A stretch of 64,000 bases of DNA from Polynucleobacter sp. JS-Safj-400b-B2 (GCF_018881975.1 NZ_JACVPJ010000002.1:62001-126000); one strand, 5' to 3'. Positions 8,766 through 18,228 are shown, counted from the stretch's first letter. Notes: generated from the sequence alone by a model not told the origin. Translations and numbers: made by a program.

Positions 8766-8823
8766 GCGGAGATTATAAGGAATAATCACTGAAAAGTCCA
8801 TTATTCTCCGCACTTATTGCGGA
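8765..8823. promoter_or_regulatory. Inverted TGCGGA half-sites at the fic start
   Basis: TGCGGAGA (8765-8772) is repeated in exact inverse as TCTCCGCA (8805-8812), and TCCGC/GCGGA form a second inverted pair (8807-8823). Three half-sites within 60 bases next to a gene whose product ends in a winged helix suggest an autoregulatory operator. The binding claim is inference. Confidence 0.5.
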
Positions 8824-8857
8824 TTAAATGAGTCTAATTACCGCAACACTAAGATCA

Positions 8858-9781
8858 TTAAGTACCTCGAGGATGGTGCTGTTGGTGAATAGATTTGAGT
8901 CTTTCCCTAGCCACATGAGTGTATATCTGGGTAGTAGAGATATCGGCATGGCCCAAAAGAAGCTGAACCACCCTTAAATCCGCTCCATGATTGAGTAAAT
9001 GAGTAGCAAATGCATGGCGTAGAGTGTGGGGCGATAAGGCAACCGGAATGTTGGCCAATGTTGCATAGCGCTTAATCAGCGCCCAGAATGCTTGTCGAGT
9101 TAAGCTGGTACCGGTGTGTCGACCTATAAATACAGCATCAGTTGTTTTACCTTCTAATAAGGGAGTACGCGCGTCGGCCAAATAGCGCCTTAACCACTGC
9201 CCTGCTTCACCTCCAAATGGTACTAAGCGCTCTTTACCGCCTTTGCCGTTAACTACTCTGACTACGCCTTCATTCAAACCAAGTGCAACAGTTTTTAAAG
9301 AGACGATTTCGGAAACGCGTAAGCCACTGGCATACATTAATTCCAGCATGGTGCGGTCACGTAAACCCAAAGGGGTCTCGATATCAGGGGCATTGAGCAA
9401 TGCAGTAACTTGGCCTTCACTCAGTATTTTTGGAAAGCGTAGCGCCTGTTTTGCGGCGCGTAATCCAATGCAAGGATCACTCTTCACTGAATTGATCCTT
9501 AGTGCGTGACGATAAAAGCGCTTGAATACTGTCAATCGGCGATTTGCAGTAGTTGCTTTGTCCGCACGTCGATAGGCTATATAAGCTGTGAGGTCTTTTT
9601 CTGTGACCCCATAAAGATCGGCACCCGATTCCTTATATAGCCACTGGGCCAATAACAATAAGTCCCTGCGGTATGCGGCCAAACTATTTTGGGCCAGGCC
9701 GTCTTCCAGCCAACAAGCATCGCAGAAGCGCTCTATGGCTTCCTGGCTTACTAGAGAGGCGCTCTTTTTATCAGCCAGCAT
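8858..9781 (-). CDS. xerD: Site-specific tyrosine recombinase XerD
   Basis: The 307-residue protein has an N-terminal SAM-like core-binding domain and a C-terminal catalytic domain with the tyrosine recombinase residues visible: Arg in GLRVSEIV, Lys in NGKGGKERLVPF, HTLRHAFATHLL, and LGHADISTTQIYTHV with the nucleophilic Tyr. Overall it matches chromosomal XerD, which with XerC resolves chromosome dimers at dif under FtsK control. No att sites, excisionase or phage genes are nearby, which argues against a mobile-element integrase. Confidence 0.9.
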   Translation of the reverse strand: MLADKKSASLVSQEAIERFCDACWLEDGLAQNSLAAYRRDLLLLAQWLYKESGADLYGVTEKDLTAYIAYRRADKATTANRRLTVFKRFYRHALRINSVKSDPCIGLRAAKQALRFPKILSEGQVTALLNAPDIETPLGLRDRTMLELMYASGLRVSEIVSLKTVALGLNEGVVRVVNGKGGKERLVPFGGEAGQWLRRYLADARTPLLEGKTTDAVFIGRHTGTSLTRQAFWALIKRYATLANIPVALSPHTLRHAFATHLLNHGADLRVVQLLLGHADISTTQIYTHVARERLKSIHQQHHPRGT

Positions 9782-9811
9782 AAATAAGTAGAAAAATAAA
9801 AATTGTATAAA

Positions 9812-10084
9812 TTACTTGGTTGCCTCTTCTAGCTTTTCAGCAAGCCAAATTTTCATAAGGGATTGATAGGGCACATCAATCTTATTAGCTTGTAACTTGA
9901 TATTTTCCAAAAAGCTTTGAGAGAGTCGAAGTGAGATTGAGGCTGTACTTGGCTTAAGATTTGGCATCGTTACACGCACCGCCTTTGATAAATCAAAATA
10001 CTCAGAAGCATCATGCCTCTCCCAGAAGGTGCGCTCCTCTTTCTCGTTCTTAAACTTAGGTATTGTCTTGCTAGGCTTTTTCAT
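9812..10084 (-). CDS. brnA: BrnA-type antitoxin (CopG/BrnA family)
   Basis: The 90-residue protein has the BrnA-like front KFKNEKEERTFWERHD followed by a C-terminal ribbon-helix-helix stretch (TASISLRLSQSFLENIKLQA) for DNA binding and dimerisation. It follows the BrnT-type toxin with a 14-base overlap, the normal toxin-first order of brnTA. A GAGAGGG stretch precedes the start. Confidence 0.88.
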   Translation of the reverse strand: MKKPSKTIPKFKNEKEERTFWERHDASEYFDLSKAVRVTMPNLKPSTASISLRLSQSFLENIKLQANKIDVPYQSLMKIWLAEKLEEATK

Positions 10085-10370
10085 AAAGCACCCTCTCCTT
10101 CTTACTCATCGCCCTTGCGGAGACCACCCTAATCAGAGTTTCATTCTTTCGCAAGGTAAAAACGATAGATAAAAGCACGCCTACTGCAGTAATGCCAAGA
10201 GCCAAATAACGCCGCTCATCTTCACTATGCTTTTCATCACCAGAAATCAAGAGAGGCTGATTAAAGAAAACTTCTTCGGCCTCTCCCTGCGTTACACCAT
10301 GCTTTTCTTCGCTTTTATAAGCGTTTCCAGCATCCCACTGAAATCCGACTATTCGATGAAAATCAATCAT
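10071..10370 (-). CDS. brnT: BrnT-type toxin ribonuclease
   Basis: The 99-residue protein shows the BrnT pattern: FQWDAGNAYKSEEKHGVT near the N-terminus, a DEKHSEDERRYLALG centre and an IRVVSARAMSKKER end. BrnT is a RelE-fold RNase that halts translation when free of BrnA. The ATG lies only two bases from a perfect 23-bp palindrome, so there is little room for a ribosome binding site outside the operator. It may be translated weakly, and repressor binding would cover the start region. Confidence 0.9.
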   Translation of the reverse strand: MIDFHRIVGFQWDAGNAYKSEEKHGVTQGEAEEVFFNQPLLISGDEKHSEDERRYLALGITAVGVLLSIVFTLRKNETLIRVVSARAMSKKERVLYEKA

Positions 10371-10372
10371 GC

Positions 10373-10395
10373 ATGTATATTATCATAATATACAT
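10373..10395. promoter_or_regulatory. Perfect 23-bp palindrome upstream of brnTA, probable operator
   Basis: Half-site ATGTATATTAT (10373-10383), a single central C, and its exact reverse complement ATAATATACAT (10385-10395). It ends two bases upstream of the brnT start. BrnA-type proteins repress their own promoter through their RHH domain; this site is the obvious candidate. Confidence 0.75.
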
Positions 10396-10439
10396 TAGCC
10401 CATAAAGCAAGTGGATATAAACCGATAGCTAATATGAAA

Positions 10440-10925
10440 TTAGTCACGGAAATTATTAAAGCCCAATGGCGCTTCTGTTACTTCTTTTTTCAGTAAGGCC
10501 ATAGTTTCTTGTAAGTCATCACGCTTTGCACCAGTGACTCGTACTGCATCCCCCTGAATACTCGCCTGCACTTTGAGCTTGCTGTCTTTGATAATGCGCA
10601 CGACTTTTTTAGCCAAGTCTGAAGTAATACCTTTTTGAATCTTCATGGTCTGCTTGCGCTTATCGCTACCAATCGTTTCTGTTTTCTCGTCTTTGAGGTA
10701 GCGTACATCCACATTGCGTTTAGCCATTTTACTAATGAGCACATCGCGCACTTGACCCAACTTAAAGTCGTCGTCACCAAATAAAATTAAGGCCTCGTCT
10801 TTTTGCTCTACGCGGCTATCAGAACCCTTAAAGTCAAAACGATTGGTGATTTCTTTATTAGATTGCTCGATGGCATTTTTCAGCTCAACCATGTCTGGTT
10901 CGCATACAACGTCAAATGTTGGCAT
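10440..10925 (-). CDS. yajQ: YajQ family nucleotide-binding protein
   Basis: The 161-residue protein has the typical YajQ/UPF0234 sequence: [18 protein letters not shown] at the front, [16 protein letters not shown], and the ending [12 protein letters not shown]. Members bind nucleotides, and a Xanthomonas relative binds cyclic di-GMP as a transcriptional co-regulator; the role here is unknown. It is divergent from murB across a ~120-base gap. Confidence 0.92.
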   Translation of the reverse strand: MPTFDVVCEPDMVELKNAIEQSNKEITNRFDFKGSDSRVEQKDEALILFGDDDFKLGQVRDVLISKMAKRNVDVRYLKDEKTETIGSDKRKQTMKIQKGITSDLAKKVVRIIKDSKLKVQASIQGDAVRVTGAKRDDLQETMALLKKEVTEAPLGFNNFRD

Positions 10926-11048
10926 TTTTACTCCCTATATTTACTTGAATATTTTCGTAATCTTCATATTTTCTGGATATTTTGGCGCCTCCTATTGGCT
11001 TTGCCCCAAAAAATATGCTCTAGATTCTTTTACGAATAAGATTGTGGC

Positions 11049-12086
11049 ATGAACCGTGCTCAAAATGCGTCCCAGCCCGCAAAATCAACCCTAAATTTAG
11101 GGTTGAAGCACCGCAATACCTTTGGCTTTGATGTCAGCGCAGAACTGGCCTATGAAATTACCGCTCCAGAGCAAATTCCAGGAGTAATTACTGAAGTAGC
11201 TGAAAGAAAAATGGTATGGCGGGTTTTGGGGGGTGGCAGCAACGTCATACTCCCCAATGTTCTGCCGGGGGCAACCCTTCTCATGAATATTGCCGGACAA
11301 GAAATCATCGCCACCGATAAAGAAGCTAGTTTTATAGGGGTGGGTGGTGGTGTTAACTGGCATGAGTTTGTTACTTGGGCTTTAGAAAATCATTTTCACG
11401 GCCTTGAAAATTTAGCACTGATTCCCGGAACGGTTGGAGCCGCGCCTATTCAAAATATTGGTGCTTATGGTGTAGAGATCGCAGATTACATAGACTACAT
11501 CGAAGCCTTTGATACCATGGCCCATGCCTTTGTCACTCTCTCAAAAGAGGCATGCCAATTTGCTTATCGCGATAGCTACTTCAAGCAAAATCCCAATCGC
11601 TTTATCGTGACAAAGGTCGTCTTTAGAATTCCCAAAACTTGGCAAGCACGGATTCATTACGCAGATTTAGCACAGCAATTTGCTAATAATCCAAACCCGA
11701 CCCCAGAAGATATTTTTTTAGCTGTATGCAAAATTCGGATGTATAAATTGCCAGCCCCCAATGTCATTGGTAATGCTGGCAGCTTCTTTCAAAACCCGGT
11801 CATACCAAATGAGCAATATGAAACTCTGCTGAAGAAGCATACAAGCCTAGTCTCCTACCCAGATGCCCCAGGCAAACGCAAGCTTGCAGCTGGGTGGCTG
11901 ATTGATCAGTGCGGCTTTAAAGGTCAGCGCATGGGTGACGTTGGCGTCTATGAAAACCAAGCGCTAGTACTAGTCAACCATGGTGGTGGTACAGCGCAAG
12001 ATATTTTAGGTCTTGCTAAATGCATTCAGGACAAAGTACATCGTGAGTTTGGTGTGAGCTTAGAAATAGAGCCTAATATTCTCTAG
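11049..12086 (+). CDS. murB: UDP-N-acetylenolpyruvoylglucosamine reductase
   Basis: The 345-residue flavoenzyme shows FAD-binding GGGSNVILP, IPGTVGAAPIQNIGAYG, the YRDSYFK motif and GNAGSFFQNPV. MurB reduces UDP-GlcNAc-enolpyruvate to UDP-MurNAc in the cytoplasm, the second committed step of peptidoglycan synthesis. Length matches the E. coli-like type I family. The gene is alone on this strand, ending before xseA, which converges on it. Confidence 0.95.
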   Translation: MNRAQNASQPAKSTLNLGLKHRNTFGFDVSAELAYEITAPEQIPGVITEVAERKMVWRVLGGGSNVILPNVLPGATLLMNIAGQEIIATDKEASFIGVGGGVNWHEFVTWALENHFHGLENLALIPGTVGAAPIQNIGAYGVEIADYIDYIEAFDTMAHAFVTLSKEACQFAYRDSYFKQNPNRFIVTKVVFRIPKTWQARIHYADLAQQFANNPNPTPEDIFLAVCKIRMYKLPAPNVIGNAGSFFQNPVIPNEQYETLLKKHTSLVSYPDAPGKRKLAAGWLIDQCGFKGQRMGDVGVYENQALVLVNHGGGTAQDILGLAKCIQDKVHREFGVSLEIEPNIL

Positions 12087-12123
12087 TCGTTGTCTAGTCG
12101 TCCTCTTGCCTTGACTTAGCGCT

Positions 12124-13332
12124 TTACAGCTTTACGTCTGAAAACCTGACCTCAGCCTCACCTTCAGCTAGCCTTACCTGAAATACATTTTCAGTGTTGA
12201 GTTCATTTGGCTTGCGAACTGCATACAGCTGACTTTCTTCTTTGCTCAAAATCACCGCATAACCACGTTCAAGCGTTCTTTGAGGATTAAGCATCTCTAA
12301 CTGTGATTGGTAGTGCGATTGATTGCGCTTCCAATTGTCCAGCCTTACAGACCAAGCTTGGTTTAAGCGCTGCTGCCAGCCATGCATTTGTTCACGCATA
12401 CGATCCGGATTGGGTAAAGCATGACTAAGCCTTAGCGCTAATTGATCCAAGGTTTGCGCTTCACGTTCAACCCGCTGACTAATGCGCTGGAGGAGTGCCT
12501 GCATGATGGCATCGAGCTCTTGCAGCATTTGATCTCTGCGTGGGGCGGCTAATTCTGCTGCGCCCGTCGGAGTTGGTGCCCTTAGGTCTGCAACAAAGTC
12601 TGCAATCGTGAAATCGGTTTCATGACCTACACCACTCACCACTGGAATAGATGAATCTGCAATGGCATAGGCCAGCTGTTCATCGTTAAACGCCCAGAGA
12701 TCTTCAATACTGCCACCACCACGCACCATCAAGATCACGTCGACTGCATTTTCTTTATTAGCTGCTTTCAGTGCAGAAATAATTCCCGCAGGTGCATCGG
12801 GGCCTTGTACCAAGGTGGGATAAATCACAATCGGAACGTGTGGTGCTCGCCTTGCTAAAGTGCTTAAAACATCTTTAAGTGCAGCTGCTTGAGGTGAAGT
12901 AATAATGCCGATCGATCTTGGGTGAGTTGGAATCTCGCGTTTACGTTCTTCATCAAACAAACCTGCTTTTGCTAACTTGGCTTTGAGCTTTAAAAAAGCT
13001 TCATATAGGCCACCCATGCCTGCCCGTCGCAAGGTCTGAATGGTGAGCTGAATATCCCCACGGGGTACATACATTCCCAAGCTAGCACTAACCTCTACCA
13101 AATCCCCTGATTGCGGCATAAAACCCACTTGGCCATTGCGGCCACGGAACATGACGCAACGAATTTGCCCTTCTTCATCCTTGAGTGAGAAATACCAGTG
13201 CCCACTGTCATATGCCTTGAAGTTAGAAATCTCCCCGCTAACCCAAACCGTATCGAAGCGATCCTCCAAAGATGCTGCAATGGCGCGGTTTAGATCGCCA
13301 ACACTCAGAATTTCCCTTGATATTTCCGACAT
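12124..13332 (-). CDS. xseA: Exodeoxyribonuclease VII large subunit
   Basis: The 402-residue protein has an N-terminal OB-fold (VWVSGEISNFKAYDSGHWYF) and the XseA catalytic core with ITSPQAAALKDVL, VRGGGSIEDLWAFN, VSGVGHETDFTIADFVAD and RAPTPTGAAE. A long coiled-coil region follows. With many copies of the small subunit XseB it degrades single-stranded DNA from either end. xseB is not in this window. Confidence 0.95.
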   Translation of the reverse strand: MSEISREILSVGDLNRAIAASLEDRFDTVWVSGEISNFKAYDSGHWYFSLKDEEGQIRCVMFRGRNGQVGFMPQSGDLVEVSASLGMYVPRGDIQLTIQTLRRAGMGGLYEAFLKLKAKLAKAGLFDEERKREIPTHPRSIGIITSPQAAALKDVLSTLARRAPHVPIVIYPTLVQGPDAPAGIISALKAANKENAVDVILMVRGGGSIEDLWAFNDEQLAYAIADSSIPVVSGVGHETDFTIADFVADLRAPTPTGAAELAAPRRDQMLQELDAIMQALLQRISQRVEREAQTLDQLALRLSHALPNPDRMREQMHGWQQRLNQAWSVRLDNWKRNQSHYQSQLEMLNPQRTLERGYAVILSKEESQLYAVRKPNELNTENVFQVRLAEGEAEVRFSDVKL

Positions 13333-13645
13333 TTTTTCTCTTTAATAAGATGGCTACTGGGCTTGAGGGCCAATAAATATCCACAGATACGGATCCACTC
13401 TGGGTTGAATGCTCATAAGTAAGTATTTACTGACCCAAAACGTCTCATAAATCCAACATAATAATACTAAGTCATTGATTTAAATGATAATTAATCTAGG
13501 CAAAAAACTGCAATTAAATTAATTTACAAAAGAGATCACCATCAATCAAGGACTTACAGCACGCATTCAAAAAAGTTTTGCATAGAGTTATCCACAGGCT
13601 AGCTTTCTGAAACAGGCTTTTTAATTCAGCTAAAGTACTGAGCTT
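13333..13645. other. AT-rich divergent intergenic region with DnaA-box-like sites
   Basis: A 313-base stretch between xseA and exbB, very AT-rich in its middle (about 13440-13540). It holds the divergent promoters and two sequences that resemble DnaA boxes (13377-13385 and 13588-13596). No coding frame or RNA gene was seen. Confidence 0.4.
13588..13596 (+). promoter_or_regulatory. Consensus DnaA box (TTATCCACA)
   Basis: TTATCCACA is the exact high-affinity DnaA box. It stands 50 bases upstream of exbB in an AT-rich spacer, with a one-mismatch copy (ATATCCACA) at 13377-13385. One 9-mer can occur by chance, so occupancy is uncertain. Confidence 0.35.
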
Positions 13646-14296
13646 ATGTACTCCATCTTACTATCTGCTGGCTGGCCTATTTGGCCTCTTCTCATCATTT
13701 CTATTTTGGGCTTAGCAATTGCCATAGAGCGCGCATGGTATCTGAGACAAATCCATATCTTCCCTAAAAATTGTCTGGAAACTGCTTTTTCCCTTGCCAA
13801 CCAGATTCTTGGAGCCAAATCCACGATTTCTGAGCAACAAATTGCAGAATTGGCGAATATCTCTCCTGCGAGCCCCTTGTTCGCCTGCACCCTCAAAGAG
13901 AAGCTGGCTGGCAGCAGCTCGGATGCTGCACTAGAAGAGCTGCAGGCGACTGCTCAAACTACTTGGCTCAAATTAGACCGCTATCTTGGTGCCTTAGCCA
14001 CGATTACGACGATCGCCCCATTGCTGGGCTTATTTGGCACTGTAGTGGGCATGATCGAAATCTTTGGTAGTCAGGGTGCGATCAATGGTGCTGCTGGTAG
14101 CCCGCAACAATTGGCACATGGTATTTCCGTCGCTCTGTACAACACTGCATTTGGTTTGTTGATTGCGATTCCTGCTTTAGCTGCTTGGCGTGGATTGCGT
14201 GCAATGGCTAATGAACGTCGACGTGAATGTGAAGAATTTACTCGTCAACTATTTAAGAAGCTCTATCCACACGACGCTGTTGAAATTAACAAATGA
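13646..14296 (+). CDS. exbB: MotA/TolQ/ExbB proton channel protein (ExbB-like)
   Basis: The 216-residue inner membrane protein has three hydrophobic segments, with the family core TITTIAPLLGLFGTVVGMIE at about 130-150 and a third segment ALYNTAFGLLIAIPALAAW. It is followed by an ExbD partner overlapping four bases, and together they should form a proton-driven motor. It differs from the TolQ at 19.6 kb, so the genome holds two systems. Being next to lpxK and kdsB rather than tonB, its energised partner is unclear. Confidence 0.9.
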   Translation: MYSILLSAGWPIWPLLIISILGLAIAIERAWYLRQIHIFPKNCLETAFSLANQILGAKSTISEQQIAELANISPASPLFACTLKEKLAGSSSDAALEELQATAQTTWLKLDRYLGALATITTIAPLLGLFGTVVGMIEIFGSQGAINGAAGSPQQLAHGISVALYNTAFGLLIAIPALAAWRGLRAMANERRRECEEFTRQLFKKLYPHDAVEINK

Positions 14297-14769
14297 GTTG
14301 GTTAGAAACACATCCCCATGCAAAGAGAAAATTTTCTCTTGGGGGGAATGCTGAATCTGTAGAGCCAGAAATTAATCTCATCCCCTTTATTGATGTGCTA
14401 TTAGTAGTGCTCATCTTTTTAATGATCTCCACCACCTTCACTCGCTATCAAGAATTGGCTATTACACTGCCAACTGCAAATGGCAATGAGAGTCAAGCAG
14501 AAGTAAAACAAATTCATATTGCCGTGAGTCGGGATGGTCGTTTTGCCATTAATGGCAAAGTAACTGATCGATCCCAATTGAGTAAGGCGTTGACTCAGCT
14601 CAGCGAACAAAGCAGCCAAAAGGAAAATGTCATCTCACTACAGGTCAATATTGACGCTGATGCTAGAGCGCCCCATCAAGCTGTCATGAACGCGCTAGAG
14701 GCGGCACGCGATGCCAATCTCTCTAATATCGTCTTTAGCAGCCAATTGAATAACCAAGCTAAGAAATAA
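14293..14769 (+). CDS. exbD: ExbD/TolR biopolymer transport protein
   Basis: The 158-residue protein has a short cytoplasmic head, one transmembrane helix with the proton-carrying Asp (INLIPFIDVLLVVLIFLM) and a periplasmic domain ending near residue 158. It starts as ATGA overlapping exbB, indicating translational coupling, and lies 26 bases before lpxK. It completes an ExbBD motor; no TonB-like gene is adjacent. Confidence 0.9.
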   Translation: MSWLETHPHAKRKFSLGGNAESVEPEINLIPFIDVLLVVLIFLMISTTFTRYQELAITLPTANGNESQAEVKQIHIAVSRDGRFAINGKVTDRSQLSKALTQLSEQSSQKENVISLQVNIDADARAPHQAVMNALEAARDANLSNIVFSSQLNNQAKK

Positions 14770-14795
14770 TTTCCGAACAAAGAAACTATTCCTTC

Positions 14796-15887
14796 ATGTC
14801 ATTTTCTTTTTTCCGTAAAGCACCCAAGCTCTGGGAAAGACGCGGCCCTACTAGCTTATTGCTGTGGCCGCTATCATGGCTTTATGGCTTGGTATTACTT
14901 ATTCGCAAACTCATTCAAGACATTGGCCTACTAAAACCAAAACCTGCCCCAGTGCCTGTCATCATCGTAGGCAACATTCGTGTAGGCGGTACAGGTAAAA
15001 CCCCTATCGTGATTGCATTAGCAGAACGCTTGCAGCAATTGGGGTGGAACCCCGGCATCATTAGCAGAGGTTATGGCTCTTCTTCACGAATTTCTCCACT
15101 GCAAGTCAACAGTAGTTCTGAGCCAGCAATTGTTGGTGATGAGCCCGTCTTAATTGCAAAGCGTACACGGGATCAATTTCCAATTTGGGTTTTTCCAAAG
15201 CGCCAGAAAAGCATTCGATCGTTACTCAAACATTCGCCTGATGTGAATGTCATTATTAGTGATGATGGCTTACAAAGTACTAGCCTGGCGCGCTGGCCTG
15301 CTCGCGAAGGCGGTCGTGATATTGAATTGGTAGTACGCGATGGTCGTGGAGAGGGCAATCGCTTTTTACTGCCTGCTGGTCCTCTACGTGAACCTGCTAC
15401 ACGTGAACGTGATGCCACTCTTTTTACCGGAAAAACTAAAGGTAGTGAATCCAAACTAGGTCCACAGGATGAATACTTCTTGGGGCGTCGTGCATTCTCA
15501 CTCGTGAGTAACTTAGGTAATGCCTATCAACTCATCAACCCAAGTAATCATCAAACACTGAATCAAATCGCGGAAGCCTATTTACCTAACAAGATTACTG
15601 CCGTCGCAGCCCTAGGTAATCCACAACGCTTTTTTGATGATCTACTGAAGCAAGGTATCGCAGGAAAATCGATCGCTTTGCCTGATCATGCTACTTATAC
15701 CCCTGAATTTTTCAGCAAGATCAATGCTCAATGCATCCTCATTACCGAAAAGGATGCTGTCAAATGCGCCACTATTACGGATGAGCGCATTTGGGTGCTG
15801 CCAATGCTCCTTTCTCTCCCGGATAGCTTTGCTGACTGGCTACAATCGATCTTGCAAAGACCAGACCCCTATCGCTACACCTTGTAG
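14796..15887 (+). CDS. lpxK: Tetraacyldisaccharide 4'-kinase
   Basis: The 363-residue protein has the LpxK layout: a membrane-anchoring N-terminal helix (LLLWPLSWLYGLVLLI), Walker A GGTGKTPIVIALAERL at about 67-82, and the DDGLQ motif near 152. LpxK phosphorylates the lipid A disaccharide at 4' in the inner membrane, the sixth step of the Raetz pathway. The run exbB-exbD-lpxK-trm112-kdsB follows one direction and suggests an envelope operon. Confidence 0.95.
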   Translation: MSFSFFRKAPKLWERRGPTSLLLWPLSWLYGLVLLIRKLIQDIGLLKPKPAPVPVIIVGNIRVGGTGKTPIVIALAERLQQLGWNPGIISRGYGSSSRISPLQVNSSSEPAIVGDEPVLIAKRTRDQFPIWVFPKRQKSIRSLLKHSPDVNVIISDDGLQSTSLARWPAREGGRDIELVVRDGRGEGNRFLLPAGPLREPATRERDATLFTGKTKGSESKLGPQDEYFLGRRAFSLVSNLGNAYQLINPSNHQTLNQIAEAYLPNKITAVAALGNPQRFFDDLLKQGIAGKSIALPDHATYTPEFFSKINAQCILITEKDAVKCATITDERIWVLPMLLSLPDSFADWLQSILQRPDPYRYTL

Positions 15888-15962
15888 GTTTTACCCACAT
15901 AGCACTACACTGTCTCATCACTGATTTAGACTTACTATTTCAGGATTACTCTTACAGAAATC

Positions 15963-16142
15963 ATGGATAAACGACTACTCGATATTTTGGTTTGCCCTTT
16001 ATGCAAAAGCCAACTGCATTTGGATGTAGATAAACATGAGCTGATTTGCAAAGCAGATCGCTTGGCTTATCCCATTCGAGATGATGTCCCAGTCATGCTG
16101 GTGGATGAAGCTCGAAGTCTCAATGCCGATGAGCTTGGGTAA
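15963..16142 (+). CDS. Trm112 family zinc-ribbon-like protein
   Basis: A 59-residue protein starting [18 protein letters not shown], with C11 and C14 as a zinc-ribbon knuckle, C29, and the family ending [18 protein letters not shown]. This matches the YcaR/Trm112 family, commonly found between lpxK and kdsB in proteobacteria. Eukaryotic Trm112 activates methyltransferases; the bacterial role is unclear. Its TAA overlaps the kdsB ATG by one base (TAATG). Confidence 0.9.
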   Translation: MDKRLLDILVCPLCKSQLHLDVDKHELICKADRLAYPIRDDVPVMLVDEARSLNADELG

Positions 16143-16927
16143 TGAACTCCTCGCTTGACACAATGAGCTCCTCCTTCAAAGCCCCCGATTTTTTAGTAGT
16201 GATCCCCGCTAGATTGGGATCCACTCGCCTGCCGCGCAAGCCTTTGGCAGACATTGGTGGCAAACCCATGGTGATTCGGGTAGCAGAGCGCGCTCAGCAA
16301 TCACTTGCACAAAGCGTTGTAGTGGCAACCGATTCAACAGAAATACAAGCTGCTTGCGATGAACATCGTATTGAGTGTTTACTGACCAGTGCAGATCACC
16401 CTACGGGTACAGATCGCATTGCAGAAGTTGCTCAGTTACTTAAATTGCCCAGCAATGCATTGGTGGTGAATGTACAAGGTGATGAACCGTTAATTCCGCC
16501 GGAGCTGATTAATCAGGTTGCCAGTACTTTGGCAGAGCATGAGCAGTGCGCTATCTCTACTATTGCTGTACCAATGACGAATATTGCAGAGATTCATAAT
16601 CCCAATGTTGTTAAAGTTGTCCTTAACCGCTCTGGTGAGGCCCTCTATTTTTCAAGAGCATCCATCCCCTTTGCAAGAGATCCACAAGCGATTCTAAAAA
16701 CTGAGTACTTACGGCACCTAGGTATCTACGCATATCGGGCTGACTTTTTACAAGCCTATACCCGCCTCGAACCAGCCCCTCCTGAGGAATCTGAAGCCTT
16801 AGAGCAACTACGCGCCCTCTGGAATGGCTACCGTATAGCGGTTTATACCGCCTTAGAAGCCCCACCAGCTGGGGTAGATACCCCTGAAGACCTAGAAAGA
16901 GTTCGGCAGTTGCTGGCTCGCTTATAG
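16142..16927 (+). CDS. kdsB: CMP-Kdo synthetase (3-deoxy-manno-octulosonate cytidylyltransferase)
   Basis: The 261-residue enzyme has the nucleotidyltransferase signature VVIPARLGSTRLPRKPLADI, then ATDSTEIQAAC, NVQGDEPLIPP and GVDTPEDLERV. It activates Kdo with CTP for transfer to lipid A. The first ATG (16142) overlaps the trm112 stop; a second ATG at 16163 would give an N-terminus closer to the usual length, so the exact start is open. It belongs with lpxK upstream functionally and by position. Confidence 0.95.
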   Translation: MNSSLDTMSSSFKAPDFLVVIPARLGSTRLPRKPLADIGGKPMVIRVAERAQQSLAQSVVVATDSTEIQAACDEHRIECLLTSADHPTGTDRIAEVAQLLKLPSNALVVNVQGDEPLIPPELINQVASTLAEHEQCAISTIAVPMTNIAEIHNPNVVKVVLNRSGEALYFSRASIPFARDPQAILKTEYLRHLGIYAYRADFLQAYTRLEPAPPEESEALEQLRALWNGYRIAVYTALEAPPAGVDTPEDLERVRQLLARL

Positions 16928-17003
16928 GCCAATCTCAGCCAAGCGCCCAAAACCTCGGCACTTTGAAGCTTCTCGGGGATAATCCTAGGCAATAAGCAAC
17001 TAA

Positions 17004-17717
<714 letters not shown>

Positions 17718-17732
17718 ACAGACTCCACTTAA

Positions 17733-17762
17733 TAAAAAAGACTGCAAGTGCAGTCTTTTTTA
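17733..17762. terminator. Bidirectional intrinsic terminator between adk and nrdR
   Basis: GACTGCA and TGCAGTC form a perfect stem with a two-base centre (17740-17755), flanked by A5-6 on the left and T6 on the right. It can terminate adk on the plus strand and nrdR on the minus strand. Confidence 0.88.
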
Positions 17763-17781
17763 TTTGCGTGCTCCTTGATGA

Positions 17782-18228
17782 TTATTTCAGCTCTTTAAGA
17801 GCGCTCTCAAAAGATTCAATATCCGCAAAGCTTCGATAGACCGAAGCAAAGCGAATGTAAGCCACTTTATCAAGGCGCTTGAGTTCACGCATTACTAATT
17901 CGCCAACACGTTCACTCGGAATCTCTTTTTCACCGAGGCTCAGCAGCTTTTCTTCAATGCGTGCAATAGATTCGTCGACAGAGTCTGAAGAGACTGGGCG
18001 CTTACGCAAAGCAAGCTTAATAGAGCTTGCTAACTTCTCATGACTATATTCAACGCGGCTACCATTCTTCTTAACAATGGCCGGTAGCACCAACTCAACC
18101 CGTTCATAAGTTGTAAAACGTTTATCGCATTTAGCACAACGGCGACGACGACGAATAGTATCGCCCTCGTCAGAAACCCGGGTATCCAATACCTGGGTAT
18201 CTTCGTTATGGCAAAAGGGGCAGCGCAA
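17782..18228 (-). CDS. nrdR: Transcriptional repressor of ribonucleotide reductase genes
   Basis: The 148-residue protein opens [17 protein letters not shown] with zinc-ribbon cysteines C3, C6, C31 and C34 followed by an ATP-cone domain ([19 protein letters not shown] onward). NrdR senses ATP/dATP and represses nrd genes through NrdR boxes. It lies 39 bases after glyA on the same strand, a common pairing in proteobacteria. Confidence 0.96.
   Translation of the reverse strand: MRCPFCHNEDTQVLDTRVSDEGDTIRRRRRCAKCDKRFTTYERVELVLPAIVKKNGSRVEYSHEKLASSIKLALRKRPVSSDSVDESIARIEEKLLSLGEKEIPSERVGELVMRELKRLDKVAYIRFASVYRSFADIESFESALKELK

Noticed and set aside
8858..9781. Integrase of a genomic island
   Set aside because: The sequence matches chromosomal XerD, and there is no tRNA gene, att repeat, excisionase or phage gene around it.
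13333..13645. Replication origin
   Set aside because: Only one exact DnaA box plus one near match, and none of the usual origin neighbours (dnaA, dnaN, gidA, parAB).
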